A stretch of DNA of 64,000 bases from Coprinus comatus (GCA_034638255.1 JAWPGT010000010.1:682001-746000), one strand, 5' to 3'. Shown: positions 11,003 through 24,122, numbered from the stretch's first letter. Program-made: numbers and translations. The notes: a model not told the origin generated them from the letters alone.

Positions 11003-13470
11003 CTATAAAGCAACCCAGCTCTTCTTCTCTTCCTTCTTCACACCAACACCGTCCTTGCCACTACTGTTGCCACTGCTATCCTCATTATCTTGAAATTTCG
11101 CACAGTCTGCACCGCCCTCAGAGCGCACTAGGGGACCTTCAGACAAAATCCATCTTTGGAAAGTGCATACACTCACAATGTCGATTAAGCGCATCCATAC
11201 GTGCAAACTGCTTGCCACATCCCTCGCAATTGAAGGGTCTATAGTTCGTGTGCAGCTGTTCGTGACGTTTGCAATCATGCTGCCGCGCAAATCCTTTGCC
11301 ACATCCTGGCCAATGACACTGGAATGGTTTCTCCTCATTATGCGATCGTATATGACCTATATGGACAGGTGAGAACGAATTTCGTCGTGTAATGAATAGT
11401 GGTTTCACCTTTCAAGTTGAAACTTCGTGTAAATGTGCTTCCACATCCAGCAATAGGACAGACAAACGTAGCTTCCTGTTTTCTTCTCTTATGGCTAGCA
11501 TTTGCTGTTCTTCCTGTTGTCACATTTGGTTTCGGTACATCCATTGATAGCGGTGGGCCAGGTGACGGTGATTGTCCTGGTGTATGATACGCGCTAGCAC
11601 CGCTGCTTGGAGTATATGATCCAGGGAAATTATACCCCGACCCATTGTACGATTGCGATTGCTGTCCGCCAGAATAACCATCCACACCAAGTAAACCAGA
11701 CCCAGACGAGATATTCGCCCCAACAAAACTGAGACCTATCTGCACGGGTGTATCATCATATGGAAGATCATTATAACGTGGGCGAGGACTGGCATGGGGG
11801 CTTGGGTAAGGGCTGATTCGACTTGTTAGAACCGGAGGTCCGGTTCCTCCGGTCCAAGCTTCTGCTCCTCGTTCACTCCTCGTGCCGCTTGATGCCCGGC
11901 GTATATGTCCTGGGCTCGAGATTACTGACCGCACAGTTTGTGCAGGACCCACAGAACTGATCGGAGGAAGGGGACCATCCGGTGAGCCCGTGGAGTTGTT
12001 ATAGTATGTTTGATTTGGTGTCAAATATTGTCCAGGGGGATACAAGAACTGCCCGGAAGACGATTGTGAGTGTTGGTGGCCTGGGTTGGATGGAAGGAGA
12101 AGGTTGCCTCGAACATCCTCAGATCGCGATTGTCTGTGATGGACAGCACGGGGACCTGTGTCAGATTTGACCCTACGAATTTGCTCGGGGGATAGGAAAT
12201 TATTGTTAGGTTTGCTTGCACCAAAAGTGAAGCCTTGATTGAGTTTGGGTTGCTGTTGATTACCAGGCGCTACGTCGTTCATATTAACAGTTACGTCGTC
12301 CGATATAGCACTACCACGCATTTGCTGCTGTTGCTGCTGAATGAATGCCTGGTCCCAGGTAGGAAGTTCTCGATTGGTGTCAGATTTGCTTCTTGATTTT
12401 AAGGCTGGGGGAAAGAGATAACTGCTGCTATTCCCCATCGCAGTGTCATCTAATATCTGTTCGGTTCGAGACGATGATGCAGCTGAGGCATTTGTGTTGT
12501 CATGGCAGCTAGTTTGGGGGAATGTAAATTCTTGATCCGACGGAACGGTTTTAGATGATTGTGCAGTATCTGTTACCGATCCTTGATCAATACCACCAGA
12601 CCATTGCTGAGATGAGAGACCCAGAGTTGAACCTGTCATGGATACAGATATAAGAGTTAGTGACGAACAACAACTAGTTCAGAATAACTAACCGTGGTGT
12701 ATTGTGTTGAGCGACTGTTGGAATGGGATCGATTGTCCTACAGCGCTATTGACAGGAGTTGCTGGGACTATGTTGAATTGTGGGCCTCCAAGAGTACCGT
12801 CGCCTTCGGGAGCATTGATTGTGGGCGGCGCTTGACTATCTTTGTAATCATCAGGCATCAACAACCTCGGAGGTGATGTTTGTTTCTGTGCTGGTGAGGA
12901 CGAGACGCGAGGAAGAGGCTCTGTCCCCCAACTCGGAGAATGGAAAGTCATGTTTTCAAAGGATTGTGCGACATCTAAGCGAGGGGAGGGGGCGTATGAC
13001 ATGCCATGGTTTGAAGAGACGGATGAAGCGCGGGAACGTTTGTCGGGTTGGTCGTCGTTACTGGAGGGAGAGCTGTAGTCGTATGGAGCATTTCCGCGTT
13101 GCTCTGTGGACGAGATATATGATGTGTATTGAGGCATGTATTCACCGTCGTTGAACATCAATAATGAGCCACTACTTGGAGGATCGTAGTCCGTAGGGTC
13201 GTACCCGTGGGTCAAGCCAAGACCAGTAGAGTGCTCGTCGTCAAAGATGTTAAAACTGATGTCGTTGTCCCCGTAGCTGAGCTCTGAGTTTACAGAATAT
13301 GGAGAGTGGACAGAGCCGTGGAAGGATGGGGAGCCTATAGAACTTAAACTAAAGTCCTGGATGTATGGAGATCTGTTTGGGTCAATATCACGGCTGAGAA
13401 GGGGGGGCGATGGAGGGACGACGTCGAAGTCATTTATATAAGCATTGTCGTTGTTGTTTGAGACGTCCAT
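11003..13470 (-). CDS. C2H2 zinc-finger transcription factor, Crz1-like
   Basis: Large serine/proline-rich factor of about 770 residues. The start at 13470 ([15 protein letters not shown]) opens a long disordered region; one intron near 12630-12690 joins SLNTIHHG to [11 protein letters not shown] short poly-Gln run lies near 12330. The DNA-binding domain is C-terminal: [18 protein letters not shown], an intron, [35 protein letters not shown] and [17 protein letters not shown]. That makes three C2H2 fingers. A final 40-nt intron joins this to [10 protein letters not shown] and the tail ...KKSWVAL. The finger order and the FARQHD-KRHE-LH motif resemble calcineurin-responsive Crz1 of fungi. I see no certain calcineurin-docking motif, so a role in calcium response is family inference only. 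Confidence 0.82.
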
Positions 13471-15972
13471 GGTGGATAATGGACACACGGGGAATGACGA
13501 TGAGGCAGTCCAGACAGCAGGAACTAATGAGGGGCGGTGCTTCAGAAAGGGCGATGGGAAGATGCCTCTGTGTATCTCTGTTGTTCCCCAGCTTCGAACT
13601 CCGACGGCGCTCACCAGCGCTGCCATTTCCGCTCATCTCCGATTCTTCTCAAACACTTTTTGCCTCAAGGCCATCAATCCATCATCACTTTCTCTCCTCA
13701 AGTTACCGCTACCTTTACTCCTCCAGGCGAAGCACAGCCTCCTCGTTCCGTCTTCTCACTGCACCAGCACTGCTTTGAGATTGACGAACATGGTATACGG
13801 TATCTCCCTCGGACACTATCTTCCCATTTCACCTTCTAGCGTGCCATACAAGTGTTAGAATACATCTATCCAGAATCATAGAATCAGCCACGTTATAGTA
13901 CTTTTGTTTTACGAGAAACAATCTCTCGGGAGTTTCATAGGCATCAGATTCAGATAGCCAATCCATCACATCTCTCCCTCTATTGACTATACCAGTGCCA
14001 AGCCACCTCTACTCTCTCACTCTGTGTAGCCCGATTGATTCCAAAGGGTTCAAGCTCAAGTCAGGCCTGACTGAATATGTCCAATAAGTCTGTTACACTT
14101 GGGGTAAATAATACACGTTTTTATGTTACCTATTTTTACGGTTGTAGAGGCGCAGCTACATTGCGCCCCAATATGTTTCGCTTTGTAAAAGTAATCATTA
14201 TTCTTATTCGCATGTGCAATTACATCACACGGCCATCGAAGCCGCATTTACTCAACTCGAAAAACGATTATGACGAATAAGTAATTCATTGAGGGAATCG
14301 ACGCTGGGCCCAGATTGCTGTTAATGTCCACTTATACTAGTACTTACATACTCTATGTCTACACATGCATATTCGAATGGAAGTAACTAGAAAGTATTAG
14401 ATCTTCATTGGCATTTAGTAGTCAAACTCTTCCTTGAATAATCGTACAGCCTTGCACAGGTGTATCATACATCTGATTCAAACGATGATCAGATACGTTT
14501 GTTTGATCTATTAAATACATCATCATGATAACAAAAAACTAGTGATAGCAAAATGATGACATTAATAGTACACGTGCGTAAGTACTGTATCCACCAATCA
14601 TTAAATCATTAATCATCCGCTACCGAATGTTTATTATTACTCCACGACACCCAAATGTTTGAATGCCAACTGAATATAGAGAAAATGTTTCACAAAGCAT
14701 GGGGGGTATTTGCAAGATATTCGTACATATTGATATTCAGTTCAAAAAACTTCAACTTCTTCAAACCCTCTTGCTACTATTAATCAAAAATTATCTCAAT
14801 TCATCTTCGTCCTTCCCATAAATTTATAGGCTCAGATACCATCGTCTTGACATTGTAAATATATCTGGTGTCTGGTGCTATAGGAACATCACATTACTTC
14901 CTGCAGTAACTATCACCAGTAGTAACTTGTAGCAAGGCTTTTAGAAATGTGGACTGTAATAATAATGTGTACGGAAAAGTTTTTTTGAAACTACAGCCCA
15001 TCAGCGTAACAATTCGTCAACCATGGGTAATAATAATGCTAGTATCAAATTGAACACTTTTGATTATCTTTTAGTAGTTGTTTCCCCTCTTAATCACAAC
15101 CGTTGAGGGAGAAGTCTTGAGATACATCATGCGAATAACCCCCACTCACTCAACGGGAGATTGTTGTTACCCGTTAATGCCCCATTTAATTGAACCCTCC
15201 GAGAAGTTGCAGATCATGATTCATGATCCTCGAAATTTCATAGATCGCCTAAGTTCAATGATCCGAGTGGCGAGCCTGGCTCCCTTCGGCACGAGTCTCT
15301 CCTGATTTCCTCGCATCTGAGATGTGGTACATGCTTATACATACAATGTATACAGGTAGTATCAAACCTCGGGGTAATATGTAATAGTATTTATAGGATT
15401 CTAATTGAATAACTATGTATATCATTGTTTTTCATTGAAAACCCGCAGGGACTGCGCAGAGGTCCCTTATTTGTATGATTTAGGTTTTTGTGTAGTGGCT
15501 CGGATGCGTGTTGATCGGTGCCTTGTGCCTGGCCGACGGAGTCTATTAGTAGTTGGAAAAGTTGGTTGAAGCAACTTCACCATGGATCATATACTCACAT
15601 GAGCTACGGGCGACTTTTGCAGTTCGTTACAGAGTCACCAGTGATCACCATCGTTGAACTAAAGGTGGAAAACCACTGTTCCAAGTGTTACTCTTTCTCT
15701 GTATGATTTGGTTGCCGACTCGGAACTCCCCCTGTCCGTTGAAATAGCTTAAGAGATCGCAGCAGTTCACATAACACTTGTAGCAAATGTATCAGTATCT
15801 AGAAACTCATATACGGTAGTACATGATCATAATTTAACGTTTAACAATAGGTGTTCAATATACCTATCATTTCCTCAGAGTACTACTACTACTATACTAC
15901 ACGGTACTGCGATCTCCCAACCATCATCGTCACACGGGCGTTCAATTTACATCAACCCTTCAACTCCTTGTA
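13471..15972. other. Gene-poor AT-rich stretch, no gene seen
   Basis: About 2.5 kb without an assembled gene. The first few hundred bases probably hold the leader and promoter of the C2H2 gene. The overlapping open frames near 13430-13860 have no domain-like content, and the rest has frequent stops on both strands. No tRNA or transposon ends were recognised. Confidence 0.4.
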
Positions 15973-16388
15973 TCAACCCTTCATTTCCATTTCCTCAAAC
16001 CATCTAGCCGTAGCACTCCCACTCCCAACTTGTTCAACAAATCCCACTCTTTCAGGATTCCCAATACCCATAACTCTAGGCCATTTTTCTTCACCAGCAT
16101 AAGCAGCTTCATTAACAGCATCTACACAACCATTACTTTCATCTTTCGTTGCCCTTGCATAAATGCAGCTCTAACGGATTGAGATTGTGGGTCTTGAGGA
16201 TGAAGATTGTTTGGATTTGTAACATGACCTTGAGTTTGACAATTCATTACTTCCTGGGTACGTGAGATTGTAGGATGTAATTGTCGAGTTGGAGTGAAAT
16301 ATGGATATATCCCTGGCATGGCGGGGAAGACGTGGCGTGATTTCAAGGTAGTATTAGTGATTCGGTTGAAGACAATACGAGACAACAT
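15973..16388 (-). pseudogene. Frameshifted small protein with mitochondrial-like N-terminus
   Basis: The minus strand from 16388 reads MLSRIVFNRITNTTLKSRHV, an arginine-rich, acid-free presequence-like start, followed by QTQGHVTNPNNLHPQDPQSQ and SVRAAF. That frame then stops at about 16122. Near 16155-16165 the frame that continues the protein is a different one: KDESNGCVDAVNEAA, PRVMGIGNPERVGF and VEQVGSGSATARWFEE, ending at 15973. The two halves look like one protein (polar repeats then a GNPE-VGF-EQVGS tail, a pattern I recall from small basidiomycete proteins). An indel, or an intron with an unusual donor (GTTACA), must separate them. It is either a recent pseudogene, a sequence error or an odd splice. 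Function unknown. Confidence 0.4.
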
Positions 16389-19024
16389 GTTGTAGTGGAT
16401 CCGATGAGAAGTCACAGTAATTTCAGGTCTAAAAAACGAATATCATTTTTTATAGCCGTTTGCAGTGGGTATGTTTCGGATTTTAAGAAATAGGAGTGAT
16501 CAAGTGCATGATTGTATGTAGTGACATCACCCAAAACAGAGACATGAAAGATATTACGACATGGTTGCACCTAACCCCAAAGAATATAATGAATGTGGGG
16601 TATTTTTGACGATGATCCCAATTACTATCCCCATTGGAGGAAGTTGAGTGGAAAGAAATGAATACAGGTAAGTGCAAGTTCGTTCAAACGACTCAAGCTT
16701 GAGCACTCTACCATTTCCTTCCAGTCATTCTTTTTTGTTCATATCGTTTATCTTCTCTTTGCCTGTTGGCACTTTTTTTTTTTTGGATGTGTAGTCACTC
16801 CTTTTGACAATATACCGAAATAATTTTCACGTTCAAATCGTTATCGTTATCTCGTTGCTCAAATGAGTTCAAGAAGTATGGCTTACAGACATACTACATA
16901 GCTATAGAATCTACTCCACGTCATCTTAACACCTTCTGTGCGCTTCCAAGTTACGCAATTAACACCTTGAATGGGGTAGAATATTGGTTCACCCCGAATG
17001 TGGGCCTCAAATCCTGCCGCACAGCCTGCATCATGCATGTAGCAACAAACCTATTTCAAACAGTTCGTCGTCCGAGTGGCTACGTAGCTTATGGACTAAT
17101 GAAAGACAGGTGTTGAGATGTATCCAAGGGTACTTAACGACCATGTCAGTTGGAAGAATGGAATGACTGCTACATTAGACTTTGGAGTTTCAGCTCCTAA
17201 TTTAAGCTTAAAGTGACAACGTCACCTAGACAGAAACGTTTGTCGGTGATTGTGCAGTGTGCATAGTATGTCAATTAGTATATATGTGCATTCCATTGTG
17301 TATATAGTATTACCAGCCCCTAATCGTTTATGTATTGGAATTTGAGTCGGACTTAGACGACACTGAAGTGCCCTGTGATTTGTAGGATTTCCACCGTTAT
17401 CACTGGCTGTAGTCTGTCATCGTTTATTCATCACATTTACCATATCATTGTTGTTCAAGTTTTATCGATAACCTTCCACACATACAATCCATGATTAATT
17501 TACCCGTCAAGCTCCAAGAGTCTAGTTAACCACATAAACCCAAATATCGATTTTCACACCATGTGGATTGTGTGTAGTATGACACTACTGTTCATGAGAT
17601 CACGATAGAAGTCGTTTTTAATCAACAATCACTACCACAGAGTCTTTGAAACCGTATGCCCCAGCACTCGAAGAACCTTCTATGGCCTGCTAGAATCCCA
17701 TCATCATCATTCTTGGATGTCTCTGTATACTGTATATCATTATTTCCAAAAGTGATGCTTGAAACAATGTTATGCCATAGACGTATACACGAGAGGCGGA
17801 CACATTGAAGTGGAGATTGTCGGGGGTTGTAAACTTGTAATGATTTTCGCGCTCGAAACTCCAAACAAAAAAAAAAAAGGAAAATATTGGCCTTTATTGC
17901 TGCTCAAAAGTTCAATGATTTAATCTCATTGGTAGCACAGTAGTGGACGATGTTTGTTTCATGACATATCTTTGTTAATCTTTTGATCAAGTTGGCGTTT
18001 TTGCGCTAAGGTTGCCAAGGCACTCCTCGGAACCTAAAAATAGACAGAAGATCTTACATAATTTCATTCACATTTGTGCTTCGCTTCAGGCTTCGAGTTC
18101 ATATATATAGATTCGAATGAAGGATATTCTAACTTTTGTCCTTCAGATTCTGAGGAAGGAGATCGCAATCAGTTAGGTCCGCTGGCCTGATTAGTCTTAT
18201 ATGCCACAAAATATACTCGAGTTGACTGCAAAAGAAGCATTGCGGGTTCTTGATAAATGATATTAGTCGAATGGAGTTCCTGTCAATTGTCATGAAAAAT
18301 GAGTCAACCGATGTCTCAACTTGGTCTGTACCGCCTCGTAATGTACCTTAAATGTACCTTTGTAAGTGGTCTCGGAACGAATCCGGAATCCCGCCATTTT
18401 ACTGAACTTGCTGTATATCAGTGGGATCGGACTCTGCGTGGTAGTAGTAAACGACAATATCTCAAGAGACAAACATTTAATCCTCTTACATTTTTCTGGA
18501 TGTCCTACCCTATAACGATATCCTCAGAATCTTGCTTGTACACGCATTATTACAAAAGGGGATATTCCGGACAACCAGCAGCGCTGAACATTAAACATTG
18601 TGTCAGGGCCGCTAGCTACCACATCCAACAGATCAACTCCCTCGATCATGAGGAATAGGAACCTGCTAGAGACTCAATGAGCATGGAGTACTATGGCAAA
18701 TGTACATAAGTATATAGCTCACTGTGCCTGGTCACCTGTAGGAGTACAAAGGGATCAGGCTGGATGAGGTAACTCAACTAGCTTTTGTTTTATCTACACC
18801 TGTCAAACCTTGTCAAAGCCCTGTCCTGTCTACTTTCAGCTGATGAGGATGTTACTTACTTCCTTTATTATTAGCACATGATACCGAACTTAGCGGTCAG
18901 TACCTAGGCCTCAGGGTTAATTGTCAACGGGGAACCTTGGCATTATATATCCCTGCCCATTAAAACACAACGCGTTCCAGCCCCAACCTCTTTTTCTCTC
19001 TCCAAATCGTTCCTCCTGTTCACT
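16389..19024. other. Gene-poor stretch, no gene seen
   Basis: About 2.6 kb with short, stop-rich frames only. There are homopolymer runs (T10 near 16775, A12 near 17866). I could not assemble exons of any recognisable protein on either strand. Confidence 0.4.
18944..18950 (+). promoter_or_regulatory. TATA-like box for the MARVEL-like gene
   Basis: TATATAT lies about 75 bp upstream of the ATG at 19025 and is followed by a pyrimidine-rich CTCTTTTTCTCTCTCC stretch, a common fungal transcription-start context. Confidence 0.4.
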
Positions 19025-20001
19025 ATGCCTAACGCGTTATTCCTGGCTAGAAACGTGATTCTCAGTGCGCATTTATTCAAGCACACTTAATAGATAACTC
19101 AGTCTGCCTCTTTTTAGCTGTTGTCGTCGTGTTGTCCCTTGCAGTGATTGGACTGTGCGCCCATTGGACGCAACTTACCTCCCCGATTTTCCTGAATTTC
19201 CAAGGCCTAGGCCTGGTCACTGGTGCTCTCGCTATTCTCCTCTTAACGCCTTTGTGAGTGATAGCTAGTTCAGTGGCACTTAAATCTCCTGAGCGCTGAG
19301 CGCTATTTCGTAGATTGGCAATTGGGATCTTCAGGAAGAATGCCATCTTCACGACCATTGCTGTGGAGCTTCCGATAGTTGGTTCGTCACAGAATTAACA
19401 TCTTAGGGAGTTAATATTTACAAAGGAACTTGCAGTTGTTCTTTCAATCCTGTATGTTGCGGAAGGTGCCATCACGAATAACCTCGCCCGTGAAGCCTTC
19501 CCCTTGGGATGCAATTCAAGGCTCTATAATGGTATGTACATCGTAAACTTATAATTTAACAGTTGGTTGAGCTGTTTGCAGCGGCAGATCTTAAGGTTTG
19601 TAGAGAGTTCATGTCGATCAAGAGTATATCCTTCGCGATCTTTGGTATTCGTACGTCTGTCAAAGTATATTCTCTTGATAGATGACTGATTGGAGAGACC
19701 TACCATAGTTCTCGCCTACTGGCTTCCACTTCTCATCTTAGTTGTCATTGGACTCACACAAGGTCAAAATACGCTCGGACAGAGCGTAGCACAGCTACAA
19801 TTCTGTCAACCCGCCCAAGCGACTGATTTTGCCCCTGGAATCATGGATGGTGCTGGTATGAAAGAGGTTGAAGCAGGTGTACCGGTTGACGTGGACGCCT
19901 ACCAGCAACAACAAATTCAACTACAACAGTTGCAGCTACAGCAATTACAACAACAGCAGGCAATTCTGCAGCAACAGCAGCTTCAACATACCCAGGCCTA
20001 A
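19025..20001 (+). CDS. Four-TM MARVEL-like membrane protein with Gln-rich tail
   Basis: Small integral membrane protein in six exons. It starts MPNALFLARNVIL/TVVVVLS, and the joined peptide has four hydrophobic segments. TM1 is in TVVVVLSLAVIGLCAHW, TM2 in GLGLVTGALAILLLTPLLA, TM3 in IFTTIAVELPIVVVLSILYV and TM4 in FAIFVLAYWLPLLILVVIGL. Cysteines lie in the TM3-TM4 loop (LGCNSRLYN, LKVCREF). This is the MARVEL-type topology of fungal plasma-membrane proteins. All five introns are GT-AG and phase-compatible. The cytosolic tail ends in a Gln/Leu repeat (about 19910-19995: QQQIQLQQLQLQQLQQQQ). A role in membrane domains or trafficking is inferred only from topology. No sequence signature proves MARVEL membership. 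Confidence 0.75.
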
Positions 20002-20986
20002 AGGCGAACTACGGATGTCCTGGAGGGAACAATACGAGCCGCTGATACAATGACCATGGAGAGTAGGAGTACCATCTGATGTGATTAATAAATATTCTTC
20101 GTAATATACTTTGAATGTACCCGGTCGGGGAAAACCACTGAACCGGAGTATTCTATGATGAGTTTGAATGGTCAGAAATTTAATGCGTCAAAAGATTTGG
20201 TTGAACTCGCCATATAGTATCAGAAATCCACGCTCGTTCGCAGACTGTTTCCCAGTCCACGTTACGATGAAGACTAATCGTCGAACGTTGAGCTATTACT
20301 GTATCAGATAAACTTGGAAAGGTTTTCGAGGTAGCAACGAGCCAGTGTAGTGAGTCATAGTGACTGGTTAACTACCCAGTGGAACAGAGATGGAGAATGA
20401 GAATGGTATAATGAGATATGTTCCTTGTTACTTTTGATATTGACATGAATAATTGACTGATGTTGACAATTGATGGTCAATGGCACCTGCCTGAGAGCTT
20501 GTTTGGAGCCTCTCGCGCCCGGTATTTCGCACTCCTCAGTTACGCGTTCAACATACTGATATAACCATGGTAGAGGCGAGGATCTAACGCGGTTTGCATA
20601 GTCTTTCATGAGAAGAGATAGAGAGTAAGCAAAATATGACTTTTACGTCACAAATATTAAATGCTCCACAAATCGTGATTATCATATTGTTCATCTTCTC
20701 GGTATTCCATGATCGCTGATATCTTGATATATGAAACAACATGGGTGCGTTTGATCTGTACTAATGGAGCCCCAAGTTATTCGTGGAAGAGATAGGATTG
20801 GCTTATACACTTCACTTCGTCACACCAAAAACATCAATATCTGACCGCAACAGGTGATTTAATGAAATAATAGACTCTATGAATGACTGACTCCCCTGAG
20901 TATTCTTCTAGGGAATAGATATAAGGGATAACTGTCTTCCCAGGGCAGCCTTGGTATTAACAACCTGCACTTGTAAGACTGACAAG
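20002..20986. other. Intergenic, no gene seen
   Basis: About 1 kb between two plus-strand genes. Short frames only. It should hold the 3' end of the MARVEL-like gene and the promoter of the DUF6533 gene. Confidence 0.4.
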
Positions 20987-22514
20987 ATGGAAAAGACCAT
21001 CGCCCAAGTCCTTGCAGCAAATGAAGGACCTCTTATGGCAAACCGATATTTAAGCGGTGAGTTAAAATTTGGAAATAACATCCCCAAACCCAACTTAGCC
21101 TACGACTCTAATGTTTTATTAACAGCGGTTGCCGTTACAATCTTGATTTATGACCATTTGTCCCGTCTGGAAGAAGAAGTGACCGATGTTTGGAGTAATA
21201 TGCACAAGGGAACATGGCTGAAAGTAACATTCTTATGCGCAAGGTATAGCACGGATATTCTTATTATCTATAGTTCCGCTAGTAAGTGATGAAGAGTCTA
21301 CCAGAGCTGACACCTTCTTACTGACTCTAATCAAAGTACTGGGAGGCTTCAAACAAGACCTAGAGACGAAGGTATGCGTTCTATAAATTCTCCCAATTAT
21401 AGTTTCTAACAGCAACCTTTGGCAATATAGGAGTAAGTTACGCAACCAAACAAATCATTACTTGGGAAGTATTAACTAATACCTCACCACGATGCACGAC
21501 AGTTGCAGGACTTGGGTGATTATAGTACTCCTGCTCATCTCTATCATGTTGATAAGCACAGATAGTAAGTTTTGGTTTTCAGACGCTCCAAATTCTGACT
21601 CGTGGTTCTTCACAATCACGATCAACAAGGCATAGTACTTTATCGGATACGGTACCTATGGGATGCAAATCGCACTATATCTTATAGTATATTCATCCTA
21701 TTCAGCACGGTAGCCTCTGGGCTCCTCGCAATAACAATAGTTGAAATGATTAATTATCCAAGTACGTTAACCCGACAACTTAACACGGTTCGAAATTATA
21801 TGTACTCATCTACTCTCATAGAGTTTTTTCAAGTATACGACGGGTTCCCATTCTGTACTTTGGACTTGCCTACGGAACCTATCTATCCAAGTATTGTTGA
21901 AGCGATATTACTTGTAAGTAAGAATACATCACTAACACAACACTAGTACTACCTTATACCAACACAACACTGAATACTATTTTTCCGGATTCTGATTAGG
22001 TCGTTTGGGATCTTGCCATGACATTTCTATTAATGTCAAATCTCTTCAGTAAACCTTACCAGTGCTCTCAGGATATAATGTCTCGATTTAAACGAGATGG
22101 AGGACGTTATTTCATAGCCTCACTTGGTACGTGATAACATATTTCAACTACTGCCAAAATACCGAGTCGCTTGATTCAAGTTGTTCGACTGGTCAACTTA
22201 TTTGTTTTTATTTTCGCAAAGGTAAGTCATTTACGGACCGTACAGTGGTATCCTTGAAGCTTATCCGAGGCTATCCAGGAATCTCGCTTATCACTCACCC
22301 CGTAAGTCTCATGCAGCTACATGGAGTTATTGAACTCCACAGCGTTTTGCAATGACTGATCCCTTCTTCAAGCTTGCTTTGTGCCCTCAACATGATAATC
22401 AACACGCGCACCTTTCATTTAATAGGACGAAGTTTTGAGAGACCCCCAGCCCAACCCGTTTGCGACATATTCCCTGACAAAGACAGCTTCGAATCATTGG
22501 GGTCTACCCAATAG
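20987..22514 (+). CDS. DUF6533-type multi-spanning membrane protein
   Basis: Member of a large agaricomycete family of about seven-TM proteins of unknown function. Start at 20987 (MEKTIAQVLAANEGPLMANR). After the first intron, LTAVAVTILIYDHLSRLEEE and VTDVW match the DUF6533 core (a helix followed by Y-D-hydrophobic and an acidic EV.xxW). Later exons give RTWVIIVLLLISIMLIS, TISYSIFILFSTVASGLLAI and VVWDLAMTFLLMSNLF, consistent with further TM helices. Several short exons and introns interrupt the middle (21290-21570), and their exact borders are uncertain. The C-terminus is also uncertain: I place it at LRDPQPNPFATYSLTK...GLPNS (stop 22512-22514), but after FIASLG (about 22120) the frames degrade, so it may be truncated. 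Confidence 0.6.
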
Positions 22515-22981
22515 TTGTTATTTATGTTATGTATGTAGTGTACTGACTATTGACCAATTAAACAGAGGTATTTCACAATACCTGGACAAGACCGTTTATG
22601 TAGTGTGTGACATCGTAGTGAAGTCATGGAGTAATTATGCTAGTGGCCGCAATTGTGGTATGCAGTGCACCAGGCCCCTTTCCTAACAGCAATGTGCACA
22701 ACAATGTGTGGCATGTCAATAAGAAGCACCACCCGCGTGACAACATGCTGTTCAAGAAGGCTCTCCGATCCAGCTTCGACCGTATGTTAGCGCATTGCAT
22801 AAGCACCAATAAGTATCGGAATGGCCATTATATACATAGTGCGAATGCACAGGAAAGAAGACAGTGAAAAAGGTATATCGTGATGATTACATTTGATATT
22901 TGTATAATGCTACAAGTAGGGTATCATATCCCATAATGCAAGAGAAAGATGTAAAAAAAACAAACGAAACTTTGGGGTATA
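22515..22981. other. Intergenic between convergent genes
   Basis: About 470 bp between the uncertain end of the DUF6533 gene and the stop of a minus-strand C2H2 gene. Short frames only. Part of it could be the last exons of the DUF6533 gene. Confidence 0.35.
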
Positions 22982-24122
22982 TTATGAGAGCAATGTGGTG
23001 TTATAGATGCACTTATCTTCATGGCGACGAGCGGTGCATTTTGTGGTAAATAAATTGCCGCAGAACTGGCATGAATGGGGCATCACTCCCTTGTGAGAGA
23101 GTATGTGATCTTTCAATAAATAAGATTTCAGGGAACACAGGTCAATAGTTAGATGAAGCACTTACAGACAAAGTTGTGTTTGTCAGTGAAGCTACCCCCA
23201 CATTCTGGAACATCGCAAAAGAATGCGGGGGGCTTTGTGCGACGCCGTGCGCTCGCAGCTCGACATTTATCGGAGGCCACCCTCATTTTGACAATGACCT
23301 CTCCATTGATAGTGGGAACATCTGGTCCAGGTACCGGCTTAATAACTTTAGTTCGTGGGCGCCTGGCAGGCGTTTTACGAGTGGGAGATGTGTCAGGAAG
23401 TTTCGCTCGTGAGTATGGGCTCGATCTCGACCGCGTAGAGTGCCGTTTGGTAGGCGAAGTTGTACGTCCTGTTGACTTGTACCAGTTTTCGTCTTGAGTT
23501 ATATCAGAAAGAGGAGAAGGCGTCGCGGAAATGGGATGTTCTAGGGAGCCATTAGGGGAATTAAAGGTGATATCGACAATTTCCTTGGGCGCCACGGTAC
23601 CCGCGACATCAACAGTGTGTCGTTCACGAAGTCCATGATTAGGTTGAGGATAAAAATCATTGATGCTCAAATGATCAAAATCTAACAAAAGCGAGGGTCT
23701 TGGAGATCCAGAGGTCGGCGAGTATTGGCAGTCATCTACAGTTTATAAGTTGTGGACAGTGACGCTAGTTTCAAAGACGACTCACCGAAGTGGGAATAAC
23801 TTTGTAAATCGTCAGGAGTCCACGGGGCCGGTGAAGAAGGCACTGAAGGAACAAATAAGCAATGATTGCAAAATTAGTTTCAAAGTATGAAAGACACACC
23901 CGAATCGAACGACGATGCGGGACTACTTGGATCGTCCACACCAACACCTAGGAAGTCGTTGAACAGAGGCCGTAAGGCTCCATACGACCCGTAGGCCTCA
24001 GTTTGTGTGGGAGTGTACAAAAAGTTGAGAGAATCATCGAATAGTGTGACGCAAGAGGATGAGATAGGGGAATCCTGGGTGGGTCCCTCAACAGTAAAGG
24101 CGAGTTCAGATAGGAAGTCCAT
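22982..24122 (-). CDS. C2H2 zinc-finger protein (tandem family member 1)
   Basis: Probable transcription factor. It starts MDFLSELAFTVEGPTQDSPI at 24122. Introns near 23890 and 23740 lead to a long exon with LLLDFDHLSINDFYPQP and a basic Ser/Thr/Pro region (TSPTKRHSTRSRSSPYSRAK). The finger region begins FFCDVPECGGSFTDKHNFV. A phase-1 intron then joins to YHILSHKGVMPHSCQFCGN and LFTTKCTARRHEDKC. Finger 1 is C2H2 and finger 2 is C2HC. The protein ends IYNTTLLS (stop at 22982). The intron falls just before the first zinc-binding His of finger 1, as in the two same-strand relatives at 24834-26700 and 29802-31414. Confidence 0.75.

Noticed and set aside
13430..13858. Overlapping plus- and minus-strand frames
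   Set aside because: They overlap the C2H2 gene start and its leader, have no domain-like content and contradict each other.
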